Origin: Otatea glauca
Taxonomy: Eukaryota > Streptophyta > Magnoliopsida > Poales > Poaceae
Length of the DNA: 64,000 nt
Direction of reading: 5' to 3'
NCBI GenBank assembly: GCA_036346275.1
Contig: CM070723.1
Location: 54,328,743 to 54,392,742 of the forward strand
Each line of letters begins with the position of its first letter. Positions within the stretch are counted from its first letter, which is position 1. The position numbers were made by a program, and so were the translations under genes. Of this stretch, positions 44,756 through 55,576 are shown in pieces. The notes below the pieces were generated by a model that saw only the letters and a list, made by a program, of their open reading frames with translations, did not search any database and was not told the DNA's origin.

Positions 44756-45333
44756 CGGGGGATGTGAAGTCTCTGAGACCCTATTTATACTGAGTCGAGG
44801 AATGTGAAGTCTCTGAGACCCTATTTATGTTCTGCTTCAGGTCATTGCTGGTTAGGAAAGTCAAGCATCAAAGTGAAAACTCAGAGAGCAAATGACGAAC
44901 AAGAACGGAGAGTCAAGAGACAGGAATTCATTCCATGCACATGTTCTCTGACATTTGGGCTTCCTCTCTCCTGTACATGCTGAGCACTGATACTGCCTGA
45001 GTTTTTCTTTATTACACCTACTTGACGGATCAAGAAAAGGTACTACTCTTGACGCTGCCATTACTTCCTTTATTTCTTCCCTAGTGCGAGTTTTCTATTC
45101 AGCCAGCCAAACTCGAACTATATTAAGGAGAGAGGAGACTCCCCATGTATTGAACTATTGATCTGATCATATTCCACTTCCATCACAATACCGTGATTAC
45201 CGTTGAGTAGAAAGCTATGAACGTGTCTAGTAGGCAGATCGGAAGTCTAATCAAACCCTGTCAACTAAAACCACTTGGTCTTGCCACTTATCTCCAAGGA
45301 AGAAATCAGAAAGGAAGGAAACAAAAAAGATAA
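44756..45333 (-). promoter_or_regulatory. 5' flank of NB-ARC copy 3
   Basis: Noncoding, and conserved with 32930-33350 over about 340 bp. A 30-bp phrase containing GAAGTCTCTGAGACCCTATT occurs twice in tandem (44765-44790 and 44806-44829). Being the only sequence kept upstream of two family members, it is the best candidate for the family promoter; no defined element was recognised. Confidence 0.5.
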
Positions 45334-46393
45334 TGTTGGAAGAATGCATACCAACTCCGAGAAGGGATGCCTAGTTCGCCTCACGTCCTCGCGGCCACAG
45401 GGCACTTGGCAAGTGCCCTGGCTGCGAGGAACTTGGCAAGGCAGGAGCCCCTGGCGTCAGGGCACTTAGCAAACGCCCTGACCTCAGGGCACTTGGGAAG
45501 ACCCCTGACCACAGGGCACTTGGCAAGTGCCCTGGCTGCGAGGAACTTGGCAAGGCAGGAGCCCCTGGCGTCAGGGCACTTAGCAAACGCCCTGACCACA
45601 GGGCACTTGGGAAGACCCCTGACCACAGGGCACTTGGCAAGTGCCCTGTGGTCGGCTGCAAGGCACTCGGCAAGGCAAGAGCCCCTGGCCCCAGGGCACT
45701 TGGCAAGAGCCCCTGGCCCCAGGACACTTAGCAAGCGCCCTGATCACAGGGCACTTGGCAAGACTCCCGGTTCAAAAGGGCACCCCCAGATACCCAAGGT
45801 GATGGGTAGGCACCCTCGAGCCACTTGGGACTAACCGCTTTCAGGGCGTACCCCGTGGGTGCCTCTCGGGCCTCTAGATACGCGTCTGCGGGCGGCTGCG
45901 GGAGGCTGCCTCCTACTCATGAGGCGTTCTAGAGGTCGCCTCCTACTCCGCAAGGCCGACGGAGGCACCTCTCGCTCCGCGGATGTCTACGGGAGGCATC
46001 ACGTGGGGGCCCAGAGTGCCCCCACGAAACGATGACGTGGGATCCACTTCCCTCTCCCAGAAATGACCAAGATACCCTCACTTGAGCTGCTGTAGCAAGG
46101 GTAGGATGGTATTTTGTGTAACAGGCTGGGCGCCTATAAAACCCCACTGTAACCCACGCTTGTGGGAGAAGGCTGATTGAATACAAAAACTAAACGACTG
46201 GTGTGTCCCTCGGGAGCCAGGACCAGGAGCCTCCTCCCTACTCCCCCCGGGGAACACACCGACAGGAGTAGGGCGCCTGCTTAAGCGCCCGAACCTGTAT
46301 AAACCCTTGTGTCTACTCTTTCTCTCTCGGACGTAGGCCCGTAAGACGGCCCGCGTCCACTCCCTCTTGTGTCACGTTTACAAACATACGACA
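45334..46393 (+). repeat. 5' LTR of the Tat element
   Basis: Begins TGTTGGAAGAATGCATACC and ends TTTACAAACATACGACA. The first 450 bp is a set of short palindromic repeats (GGGCACTTGGCAAGTGCCCT). A TATAAAA box is at 46135-46141 in GGGCGCCTATAAAACCCC. ORFs in several frames here come from the repeat. Confidence 0.92.
45400..45780. repeat. Palindrome-rich subrepeats in the LTR
   Basis: Units of about 20-22 bp centred on CAGGGCACTTGGCAAGTGCC and variants (GGGCACTTAGCAAACGCCCT) are grouped in a higher-order unit of about 120 bp, present twice nearly identically here. The 3' LTR (58850-59240) has the same design with a different unit count and sequence. Confidence 0.8.
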
Positions 46394-46395
46394 TT

Positions 46396-46413
46396 TGACG
46401 CCGTCCGTAGGGA
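46396..46413 (+). other. Putative primer binding site
   Basis: TGACGCCGTCCGTAGGGA begins two bases after the 5' LTR. It agrees at 12 of 18 positions, by my count, with TGGCGCCGTTGCCGGGGA, the tRNA-Asp type site used by Athila/Tat elements. The central bases differ, so the tRNA is not certain. Confidence 0.5.
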
Positions 46414-46436
46414 CCTCGTAGCTAACTTCAAAGGCT

Positions 46437-48270
46437 ATGGCTCCTACCAAGAAGCACAACAAGCCTCCTCAAGCCCTGAAGCGCAAGGAGCAAGTCGACG
46501 ATCCTCCTCCTCGCCGAACCTCTAGGCGAGCGCCTCCCTCTGAAATCAGAGGCGTCCACCCCGGGGTAGACAACATCCTTCAAGCCCCGGGCCCTGAGAA
46601 CATTTCCTTCCCCCTCGCTCTGGCTACCTCGGGCCAAGGGCAACAATCTCGAGACATCGCCGTTGCCGCAGGGTTGGGACCCCTGGAGCCAGCCCTCACC
46701 CTTGAGGCGTTGGACTTGTCCCGATGGCGTGCTCTGGTGGAGGCAGCCACGAGGCAGACAGTGGATTACATGATGGCCTCCTATCGTCCCCAAGGGGTCC
46801 TCCCACACCTCTCGCCGCTCCTACCGCCACCCTCGGTCCAAATCGCCACCGATCCAAGGGCGCGTGGGGCCCACCTCGCCCGGGAGTGAGCAGGGAGGTA
46901 ATCTCTACAATCCCCCTCCCCCTACTCATGCGGTGGTCACTAGCGGGGCTCCGCTCTGGCCACTGTGCGCACCGAGCTCAGGTTTTGAAGGAGCGCCTAC
47001 CGCGCCGTGGCAATTGCACTTCCACCGCAACCCCGAGGCCCGGTTTGCGCTGTCCGACGAGGGCCCCGGACCTCCCCACAAGCTCCTCCTCCCGCAGATG
47101 CGCCGCCCCGAGATGGTGGATCAACTCTCCGGCCGAGCCGACTCTCACCTCGAGGAGCGACGTGGCCTCGGCGAGGTAGAACCTCCGAGATCAAGGCACC
47201 TGCTCCTCCAAGGACGCAACCTGGGAACAGGGAATCGATTCGCGGCCTCCTGACACTCACGAGGCTCGTGTGATCATCATCTAGCCCACCTAAGTCAAGT
47301 CGGCGAGAAGTCATCGCTCACCACCTTGTAGGAGCCTCTGCCTCTCTTTGCCGTCGTAACCACCGCCGGGAGAGGAGGTGAGTCCGGGTCTCGCGGGCCC
47401 CAAATCGGCTGGCGTCGGCGGAGCGCCCGACTCTCCCGAGCGCGGGCGCCATCGTCGCCCCGAGCTTCTAGCTCCTCCACTCGAGGTCTCGCTGCCGCTA
47501 CCGCCGCTGCTCGAGGTCGATTCCCCGCCGGCGTGAAGATGGAGATGGCCCCAGACCGAACCCTCTCGCTCGAGGTATCTCAGAGACACCGTTCCAGCCC
47601 AAGTTTTGCCAACCGAACATCGCACCATACGATGGGGATTCCGATCCCAATCAATTCATGGAGGTCTATGCCACGGCTATCCGAGCGGGAGGAGGCGGGG
47701 AGACGGAGATGTGCAACTGCCTCCCGCTCTTCCTCTCAGGAACCGCTCGGTCTTGGTTCTTCAACCAGAAGAGGGGCTCCATCCGCTCTTGGGGCCAGCT
47801 ACGTGAAGAGTTCAGTGCGAACTTTCAGGGGAGCTACAAGCGCCCCATGCTTCCCAATCAGCTCTTCACGGTCAAGCAACAAAAGGACGAGTCCACGCGA
47901 GATTTCCTCAGCGTTTCTCCCAGCGCGGAGCCAAGTGGCGACGCCTGCACTCCACGGTCATTAACGCGTGTAAAGAAGGACTTCTCCCCGGCGAGCTAAA
48001 CCGGGCACTGGGGAGAGATCCCCCAAAAACCACCCAACTGCTCTTCGAGGTCGTTGAGAAGTATGTCCGCGAGGAGGACGACTTGGTAAACGGGGCTCCT
48101 CCCGCAAGCCGGGGAGACTCCCGGAGAAGGCTAAAGGGCTCCTCCGAAAAACAACAAGGATCGGAGGGACCGCACCACGAGGTCGAGACTCCAAAGTTCT
48201 CGCCAGTGACTGACGCGCCACCCTGTGGAACGGGCTTCCAAAGGACCAAAGAAGGGTCCAAAGCCTAAGG
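46437..48270 (+). pseudogene. Tat gag region
   Basis: The first ORF (46437-46889) starts MAPTKKHNKPPQALKRKEQ, 43 bp after the LTR, and is a basic N-terminal gag segment. The retrotransposon gag domain lies at 47590-48000 with DSDPNQFMEVYATAIRAGGG, FLSGTARSWFFNQKRGSI, LREEFSANFQGSYKRP and QKDESTRDFLS. It continues in another frame with INACKEGLLPGELNRALG and EVVEKYVREEDDLV. Frameshifts near 47910 and in 46890-47590 break it. No zinc knuckle is seen. Confidence 0.75.
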
Positions 48271-48689
48271 CTCTCAAGCTCGTGGACGAAGGCCCCGGAA
48301 AAAGGGGTATCCAAGATCAAGGAGATGGCCACTGTGTGCGATCACAAAATGAATGGGCACGACACAAGTTAGTGCCGCCAATACGCTACCGGCGGCCAGA
48401 TCCTCAAGCGTGGTCCCGAGCCACGCCGGGGTCCCCACTCGCCTCAGGGCAGCGGAGGCCATGCCTCTCCAAGCAATCCACCCGTGCTCGTGACCGCCTC
48501 CCAGTGGGCCTCTCCCGGGAACCTCCGCACGTCAACAAGAGCTCCCTTCCAAGTGCCACATAAGCGTGAATGTCATACTGGGGCTCACCTATGGGCATGA
48601 GTCCAAGCGCCAAAGGAAGGAGTACGACGGAAGTCAATGCGGGGGGTGAACCTTCAAGTGCTCCCCAAATGGGCAAACATCCCACTAAG

Positions 48690-48940
48690 CTTCACCGAGG
48701 AGGACTCTAGAGGCCTAAGGTTCCTCATGACGACGCCCTTTTGGTAACCGCCACCATATCCAATCAGAAAGTCTCCCGCATACTTGTTGATGGGGCACCT
48801 CAGACATACTTTGTCTTCGCACACTCAAGGAGCTATGGAATCGCGGGGCTACCACCAGGGCATCTTGCTCTGCGTCGACCGCCTCTCACGGGCTTTGTCC
48901 TGTGCAAATCTATCCAACCTCTAGGAAGGATTGACCTCTC
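48690..48940 (+). pseudogene. Tat aspartic protease region
   Basis: The frame from 48741 reads VTATISNQKVSRILVDGAPQ, the place of the retroviral-type protease strand before the catalytic Asp (family form VDNGSSAD or VDGGSSAD). Here a changed loop, VDGAPQTYF, follows the Asp, so activity is unlikely. Sequence from 48270 to 48690 between gag and this point shows no clear domain. Confidence 0.55.
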
Positions 48941-49339
48941 ATGACATTTGGTTCACGGAGAACCATCGCACGAAAGCGAGTAGATTTGACGTCGCTGACG
49001 CCGAGTCGCTTTCAATGCCATCATGGGAAGGGTAACACTCAACCGCTTCAGGCAAAGAATCCACCAAAACTACCTATGCATCAAGATACCGGGCCTCACG
49101 GAGCAATCTCCGCGAGAGGCGACCAAGACTTGGCCCGTCGCTCTATCATAAGGCGCCACCGACTCGGCGAAGTCCACATGCTCGGCTGGGGCTCGAAAGG
49201 GTCGCGCCCATATCACCTCGATGGAGATCGCCAAAGACAAGTCTCTGCCGGAACTACCCCTCGCCTCGCCTCGGCGGGAGCCAAAGGTGATAAGGCTCTT
49301 GGCCCGGCGACTTAACGCCGTCGGTCGGAGCCGCTCCTG

Positions 49340-50180
49340 TAAAGGGTGGAGGAGAAGCTCCTCGAGTTCCTAAGGACCAAAGACGGATGTCTTCGCTTGG
49401 GTCCCGCGGACATGAAAGGCGCCCCGCGAGGTGATTCAAAGACCACTCGCCGTAAGGCCCGAGCGCCTTCCGTGAGGCAAAGCTCCGCAAGCTCTCTCGA
49501 GCGATGTCAAGCTATCAAGGAGGAAATTGAAAAGCTCTTAAGTCTGGCCTCATCCGGAGGTTTGGCACCGAGTGGCTTGCCAATCCTGCCTTGGTCAAGA
49601 AGTCCAACGGTAAGTGGCGCAAAGGCCAACTTTATCGACCTTAACAAAGCATGCCCGGGATTTACTACCCGCTCCCTCGCATCGACTGGGCTTAGTTGAT
49701 TCCACCTCCGTGCGAGTTAATGAGCTTCCGGATACATACTCGGGCTATCACCAAGTCCACATGGCCGTGGAAGATGAGGAGAAGACGAAGCTTCATCACC
49801 GCTGGCACTTATTGCTACCGCGCATGCCTTCGGGTTGAAGAATGCAGGGCCACTTTCCAACGCCTTGTATGCCTCGCTCTAAAAGACCACCGGGTCAAAC
49901 GTGGAGGTGTATGTCGACGACGCCGCCGTGAAAAGCTCTGTGGCCTCAACGCATCCGAAGATCTTCGTGAAACCTTCGAGAACCTCCGCAAGTTCGGCCT
50001 CAAGTTAAACCCCGAAAATGCGTTTTGGTCAAAGGAGGCAAGCTCGGGCTTCCTCCTCTCTCGGGAATCAAGGCCAACCCAGAAGATCCGAGCTATCTCG
50101 AAATGGAGCCGCCACAATCCATTAAGGAGGTCCAAATGTCTTATGGGTCGCAGAGCGCTCTTGGGCGCTTTATGTCACGA
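49340..50180 (+). pseudogene. Tat reverse transcriptase
   Basis: Across three frames one can follow LRLGPADMKG, the LANPALVKKSNGKWRKG segment, YSGYHQVHMAVEDEEKT, NAGPLSNALYA-like sequence and VYVDDAAVKSS near 49907-49940, so the catalytic YVDD survives. Frameshifts occur about every 100-150 bp, mostly single-base changes in runs, which could be decay or base-call loss. Confidence 0.8.
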
Positions 50181-50189
50181 TCGGTGAGA

Positions 50190-50700
50190 AAGGGCTACCT
50201 TTCTTCAAAATTTACGCTGGCTAGAAGGCTTCCGTTGGACCCTCAGAGGCCCAAAAAGCCTTTGAGGATCTCAAGTCATACTTGGCTACGCCCACTCTCG
50301 ACAAGCCCCACTGGGAACCCTCCTCTCAGACTTACTACGACCCGGCCGCCGCGAGTCTGCCCCGATCGTGGAGAGGGACGGGGTCTAGCGACCCGTACTA
50401 CGTCGCCGAGGCCTTCACAGCGCAAAGACAAGGTACACGGAAGTGGAGAAGATATGTTACGACCTCATGGCGCCACTGGCTTCGACACTACTTCCTGCAC
50501 TCCATCATGGTCCCTACTGCCATCCACTAGCCGAGGTAATGGGCAACAAAGAGGCAACCTAAGAATAGCCAAGTGGGCAACCGAGCTAGCGCCTTTCTCC
50601 TCAAGCTTGTTGGAAGGACCGCCATCAAGTCCCAAGTTCTCGCAGACTTTGTGACGGAATGGACAAACCCCCAAGTCCTAGATGAGGTAGCAGAGCGTAC
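50190..50700 (+). pseudogene. Tat RNase H (pol-internal)
   Basis: Has WTPEAQKAFEDLKSYLATPT-like sequence at 50238-50300, then YYVAEAFTAQRQGT and LRHYFLHSIMVPTA, then AKWATELAPF and VLADFVTEWTNPQ before the second RNase H. Several frame changes. Confidence 0.75.
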
Positions 50701-50751
50701 CACTCCGCCGACCCCACTAGACCCTCTACTTTGATGGCTCCAAACGCCTAA

Positions 50752-52110
50752 ATGTGGAGGGGCCGGGTTGTTCTCGTGAGCCCCGAGGAAGGCACCGAAT
50801 ACGCCGCGCGCCTCTCTTTCAATCCCACCAACAACATGGCGGAGTATGAGGCTCTCCTTTTAGGGCTTCGCCTCGCAAAGGCTATGGGGGTCCGACGCCT
50901 CCTAATCCTGGGAGATTCCCAACTAGTTGTCAATCAGATGGACAAGTCCTATCAATGCCTTAACTCCAAGATGGCCAGCTACCTCGACGAAGTACGCAGA
51001 ATGGAACGATACTTCTTGGGGATGGAAGCTCGCCGCATCCCCCGTGGAGACAATCACCGGCCGGACCGTTTGGCCCGAGCAGCAAGCTCCCAAGAGCCAC
51101 TCCCACCGGAGGTCTTCCTTGAGGTGCTTGACACACCATCCATCAAGGAAGGCCCTAATGGGAAAGAAGGTCCTGACCAACTCCTGACGGTCAGAGAGAT
51201 CCCAACACCACCCACAACGTGGATGACCCCAATCCAAGAGTGCATCCAAGGAAAAACAGAAATGGAGGATAGCACTGAAGACCGAAGACTCTTCGCGAAA
51301 GCCAAATCCTATGTACTCCTCGATGGGATACTATACAGAAAAGGGGCTTCCGCACTGCTCAGGTGCCTCCCAAAAGAAGAGGGGATCTCACTTCTACGGG
51401 AGGTGCATGAAGGTCTCTGTGGCTCACACCTTGCACCTAGAGCAACTGCAGTGAAGGCGCTAAGGCAGGGTTTCTATTGGCCTACAATGGTACAAGACGC
51501 CATGGAAACCCTCAAAACTTGCGAGGGTTGCCAAAGGATGGCATCGGCTCACCACTCCTCACCGCACTCGCACTGCATTCCGACAACTTGGCCTTTTGCC
51601 CGGTGGGGCATGGACCTGCTCGGGCCATTCCCGCCGGCCAAGGGGGGCTACAAGCATGCGGTGGTGGCGGTGGTGGCGGTGGACTACTTCACCAAGTGGG
51701 TAAAAGCAGAGCCGTTGCTAACAATCACATCCCGGGTGGTGCAAAAGTTCTTCTGGAAGAACATTGTGTGCCGCTTCGGAGTCCCGAAGGAGCTCACTGT
51801 GGACAATGGAACTCAGTTCGATGCCTCCTCCTTTAGGGACTTTTGTGATTCAATCGGGACTGTTCTTTGCTTCGCTTCAGTGGCTCACCCTAAATCCAAC
51901 GGGGCGGTCGAAAGGGCCAATGGCCTAATCCTCCAAGGTATCCGCAATGCTCAAAAGAGCACTCTTGCGCGGGCTATGGGCGAGGAACTCTCGGTCCTAT
52001 GGGGATACATACTACTCCTAGCCGCTCCACGGGGCGAACACCCTTCTCATTGGTGTACGGAGTGGAAGCCGTCCTCCCCGCAGAAGTCCGCCACCGCTCC
52101 CTTCGACTAG
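50752..52110 (+). CDS. Tat archaeal-like RNase H plus integrase, longest open frame
   Basis: A 452-residue open frame. Residues 1-110 are the second RNase H (NPTNNMAEYEALLLGLRLAK with catalytic Glu, then LLILGDSQLVVNQM with catalytic Asp, and PRGDNHRPDRLAR). The domain start LYFDGSKRLN lies upstream at 50728 in another frame, so the ATG at 50752 is not a true start; this is part of pol. The integrase follows: zinc-binding HEGLCGSHLAP...CEGCQRM, then the DDE core with ARWGMDLLGPFP, LTVDNGTQFD and HPKSNGAVERANG, all three acidic residues kept. A frameshift at about 51995 moves the C-terminal part to another frame. Confidence 0.88.
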   Translation: MWRGRVVLVSPEEGTEYAARLSFNPTNNMAEYEALLLGLRLAKAMGVRRLLILGDSQLVVNQMDKSYQCLNSKMASYLDEVRRMERYFLGMEARRIPRGDNHRPDRLARAASSQEPLPPEVFLEVLDTPSIKEGPNGKEGPDQLLTVREIPTPPTTWMTPIQECIQGKTEMEDSTEDRRLFAKAKSYVLLDGILYRKGASALLRCLPKEEGISLLREVHEGLCGSHLAPRATAVKALRQGFYWPTMVQDAMETLKTCEGCQRMASAHHSSPHSHCIPTTWPFARWGMDLLGPFPPAKGGYKHAVVAVVAVDYFTKWVKAEPLLTITSRVVQKFFWKNIVCRFGVPKELTVDNGTQFDASSFRDFCDSIGTVLCFASVAHPKSNGAVERANGLILQGIRNAQKSTLARAMGEELSVLWGYILLLAAPRGEHPSHWCTEWKPSSPQKSATAPFD

Positions 52111-52456
52111 AGATGCTCTCAGAAGCCCTACCCATCAACTTCATGGTGAACGAAAACAATCACAAGGTGGAAGTGGATTTCGCGGAGGAGATCCGTGATT
52201 GCGCACTCGTCAAGCACGCCGCATTTAACGAGAAGTCGCCGCTTCTACAACAAACGGGCGAGAGAGGACCTTCCTCCCGGGGACTTGGTGTTAAAAGGGT
52301 CACCGACCGGGAGCCCAAGGCAAGCTCCACCCCAAGTGGAGGACCCTACCGCGCCTCGGCGGTCTTGGGCCTGGGGCTTACCACCTCTCTACCATGGAAG
52401 ACAAGACACTCAAGCATGCGTGGAATGCCGACAAGCTCAAGAAGTTTTACGCTTAA
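51995..52456 (+). pseudogene. Tat integrase C-terminal part, end of pol
   Basis: Continues the integrase in a shifted frame: GRTPFSLVYGVEAVLPAEVR and VNENNHKVEVDFAEEIRD, then, after another shift, the GPYRASAVLG segment and WNADKLKKFYA before the TAA at 52454-52456. This matches the usual end of Tat pol. No chromodomain. Confidence 0.75.
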
Positions 52457-53576
52457 GCTTTTTGTAAGCAGATCGGACTTACCTCATATTGATGTAAACC
52501 TCCTAAGGTCATCAATGAAGTATCAAGTTGCTTTGCATATCTTCTATCGCTTGTGTGGTGGTCTTTAAGAACCCATCCCCTCACGTAGCTGTGGGGATAG
52601 GCTAGAACCTCGTGCCCTCTTGGGACGCAGTTCCAGGCGCATGGCCTCCGAGGCTCTACCTCAAAAGCCCCGAGCGGCCTGACTTTCCAGATCCCCTCGG
52701 CGGCCCTCTCCCTGCTGGACCCAGGGAGCGGGCGACGACTTGAGGCGTCTTGCCTAAGTCATAGGGTGCTCCATGGCTTAGTCCTCCATGGACCCCTGGC
52801 GTTAAGCCGAAACGACCCCCGGGTCACCATTTTGTACCCTCTACGGGAAGCAATAGAAACCTTTCTTATTGCAAGGAGCGTTGTCCGGGAGACATCCCCT
52901 TCCCGGTGGGCACATGCCTAAGCCTCTTAGCAAGGCTGAGTAAACAACTCGTGATGTTCCTACGGGGCAGTGCCGTAAGCTAGAACGCTTGGCCTCCTAA
53001 ATAAGGCCTTATGTACCGGTGCCTCTAAGTGGCCTGAGGGCCAAGACAAGACTAAAGTCGCCCAAAGGCGACGCGGGGACTGAGTCCCCCTCACTGTCGC
53101 GTGAGGAGGGAAACACTGCCGCACTATCTAATGGCGCGGGGGTCTCGCCCCCGTCATACATAGCACAACAGGAATTGCTTTCTCCCCCTTGGGGAGAAGT
53201 AACTAAATGACCCTACGGCGGGGCGCCCGCGCTTTGGATCCCTCCAGGGACCCAAAGCACGATCATGCCCCCATGAAGTCGCCCGGTCCTGCGGCAAACC
53301 TTCTTTGGCGGGCATAATCGGCGTGGCGCCCGAGCCCTTTGTGCACTTCGCTTATAGCGGATACCAACTGCCCTCCAGGGCACATCCTAAAATAAAGCAT
53401 GGCAAAAGTCATAAGTCATTCATATCATAACCTCGAAATAAGTTCATACAAAATGAAGGGAGCACATCCCAGCCAACCATCATGAATACTACAAGTGAAG
53501 ATACGTCTATCGCTTAAAGGAGTGCTACACCTTACAAGTTAAGGGTTCCGGTACAGTAAGAATGAGTCACCTAGCT
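52457..53576 (+). other. Tat spacer between pol and antisense region
   Basis: About 1.1 kb rich in CCTCGG/GGGGAC phrases with no coding signal. The ORF at 53019-53210 has no domain features. Confidence 0.5.
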
Positions 53577-55560
53577 ACTTAGCAAAATACATCAAGCACA
53601 CTCCGGAGGAAGTCATACATGCTCTGAGCTTGGGCCCTCTCCTGTCGCCCGGGGTCCGGCCCTTCGGGGAACCCTTGTGAGGCTGTCCACGAAGCCTCCC
53701 ACAAGAGATCCCCAGGTGGAGCTACCCTCGTGAGCGCTCCGACGCACCTCCTGGGTGTACATCCCTCGAAGCGCAGTGAGGATGGCCTCCTTGCCCGCAG
53801 TATCAGAGAGGCGGGAGATGGCTGCAACTCCCGCGGCCAAGGCGACTTTGGCAAAGGCCTTGCCCTTGTCATCGCTCGCTCTGGCAAGGAGACTGACGCG
53901 GCCCCGTAGGATTCGCCAGCCCACTCCTCCCAATCCTCAGAGGGAGGTGGGAGATCCTCCACTCTGGCCCCGAGCTCCCTCAAAGTGACCTGGACCAGTA
54001 CGGCAAGATTCATGAGAGATATAGCCATTGTCTTCCGGTCCGCTTCATACCTTTGTTCATGGGCGTCGCGGTCTGCCCCCACGGCCCGTATCACCACTTG
54101 GGACCTCTCCAAGTCAGCCTCTAAGTCCTTGGCCCGCTGCCGGGACCTCTCCAGCTCAGCCTCCGCCTTGGTAAGCTTGTCCTCCGCTGCCTTTTGGCCC
54201 TCTTGGGCTTGCAGCAAGGCCTGCTTAAGGGCCTCCGGATCGTCCTCGGGACGGCGCGATGGGGTGACTGCTAACATCTACTTGACCATTCCTAGGACCC
54301 TGTCAAAGAGAACACTGCTCATCGCTGCAGCCTGTAAAAGGGTGAAAGCAGGGAGGATCAGAGCAAGCCATGCAAGAGAATCCTAAGTGTAGGAAAGCAT
54401 ACAAGAGAAAGAAAGGCTCACGGTACCTGGTATTGGAGGGTCACTGTGGTCGCTAGTTTCTCCCCTAGCACCTCCAAGAACTTCCTGGGGTCATCAGGCA
54501 CTAAGTCTGCCATGTACCTCTGCACCCGCTCCGTCACCAAGAGGCGGGTTGTCTCGATCGCCTCCGCGTCCAGGGTGTGAGGGAGGCATACTCAGGGAAG
54601 GCGGTAGAAGAACCCCTTGGTCGCCCTGCACCGGCCCCGCTTGCATTGGGGAGCATGGAGTGGTCGTGTTCTCCGCTGGAGCTTCTGGGGGTACGAGGGA
54701 TGCGGGGGGCTCCGCCTCAGGGGGCGCCCTATGCTCCGCCGGATCTGTAAAAGGGCGAAGGAGCTGGTTAGGCGTGAAGAAGGAAGCCAAAGCTCAACGG
54801 CTTCCCACGGTAGCCACGGATGCATACCTTCTGGAAAGCGAAAGAAAGACTCAATGTCGTCGGGGTAGGCGTACTCAACCCCCTCTCCCGCCGCAGCCTT
54901 GGCTGGGGAGGCTACCGGCCCATCAATCTCGACGCCCAAGAGCCCTTCAATCTCCCGAGCAAGCTGCTGGGAGCGCCCGACGAAGCTCCCCGGCTCAGTG
55001 TCCGATGCGGACTCGCTGGAAGAGCTAGATGTCGTGGATGGGGGAAGGTGAGGGTGATCGCCTGCTTGATGGAAGGGCCGGTGCCCTCCCCGATGGACGC
55101 TTTTTTCTCTTCAGGGCCCTTGGTGCCTTTGCCCCTAGGAGCGGGGGAGGGCGGGGGCCTTCGAGGCTCCGCCTGTCGACGGCCCATCTCGCCCATGACG
55201 CGAGACCGAGGGGCAGCGCCCTGTTGGGGAGCGTCGCCAACATGTCCCCCGGCAGCCCTCTTGGCCCGTGCCTTAGCGGGCGAGGTCCGAGTCTCCTCCA
55301 CCGCGGCTGCCGCCCGAGCCCTCTTTCGCTTGGCTTGATCGGGAGCGGGGTTACCCCGGGGGGGAAGGCGTAGGCCAAACGCCTCAGCCACGGAGTTCCT
55401 TCCCTCCGTAGGGATGCCCTCCCCCTCGTAACCCCGTAACTCTGACATGCACCACCTCCCTAGAATCAACTCGGTCTCCTCTCTCGCTACCTCCAGGGAT
55501 CGAACTGCACATAAAAGAGCAAACCGTCAGAAGTAAGAAGGTAATGTACGAAGGAAAACA
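53577..55560 (-). pseudogene. Tat antisense ORF, coiled-coil and basic parts
   Basis: The minus strand from 54277 to 53579 is open for 232 residues and opens with a long charged coiled coil (LKQALLQAQEGQKAAEDKL, AEAELERSRQRAKDLEADLE). 55469-54912 encodes a Pro/Ala/Arg-rich stretch (RGNPAPDQAKRKRARAAAAV). Together with the next feature they form the C-terminal half of the antisense gene found in Tat elements; its role is unknown. Introns or frameshifts separate the parts. Confidence 0.65.
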
Positions 55561-55576
55561 AAATAACTCGTAGTCC

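Noticed and set aside
45367..45834. Repetitive protein ORFs (LARQEPLASGHLANAL-type) in the Tat LTR
   Set aside because: They are translations of LTR palindromic subrepeats, open in several frames on both strands, and recur in the 3' LTR.
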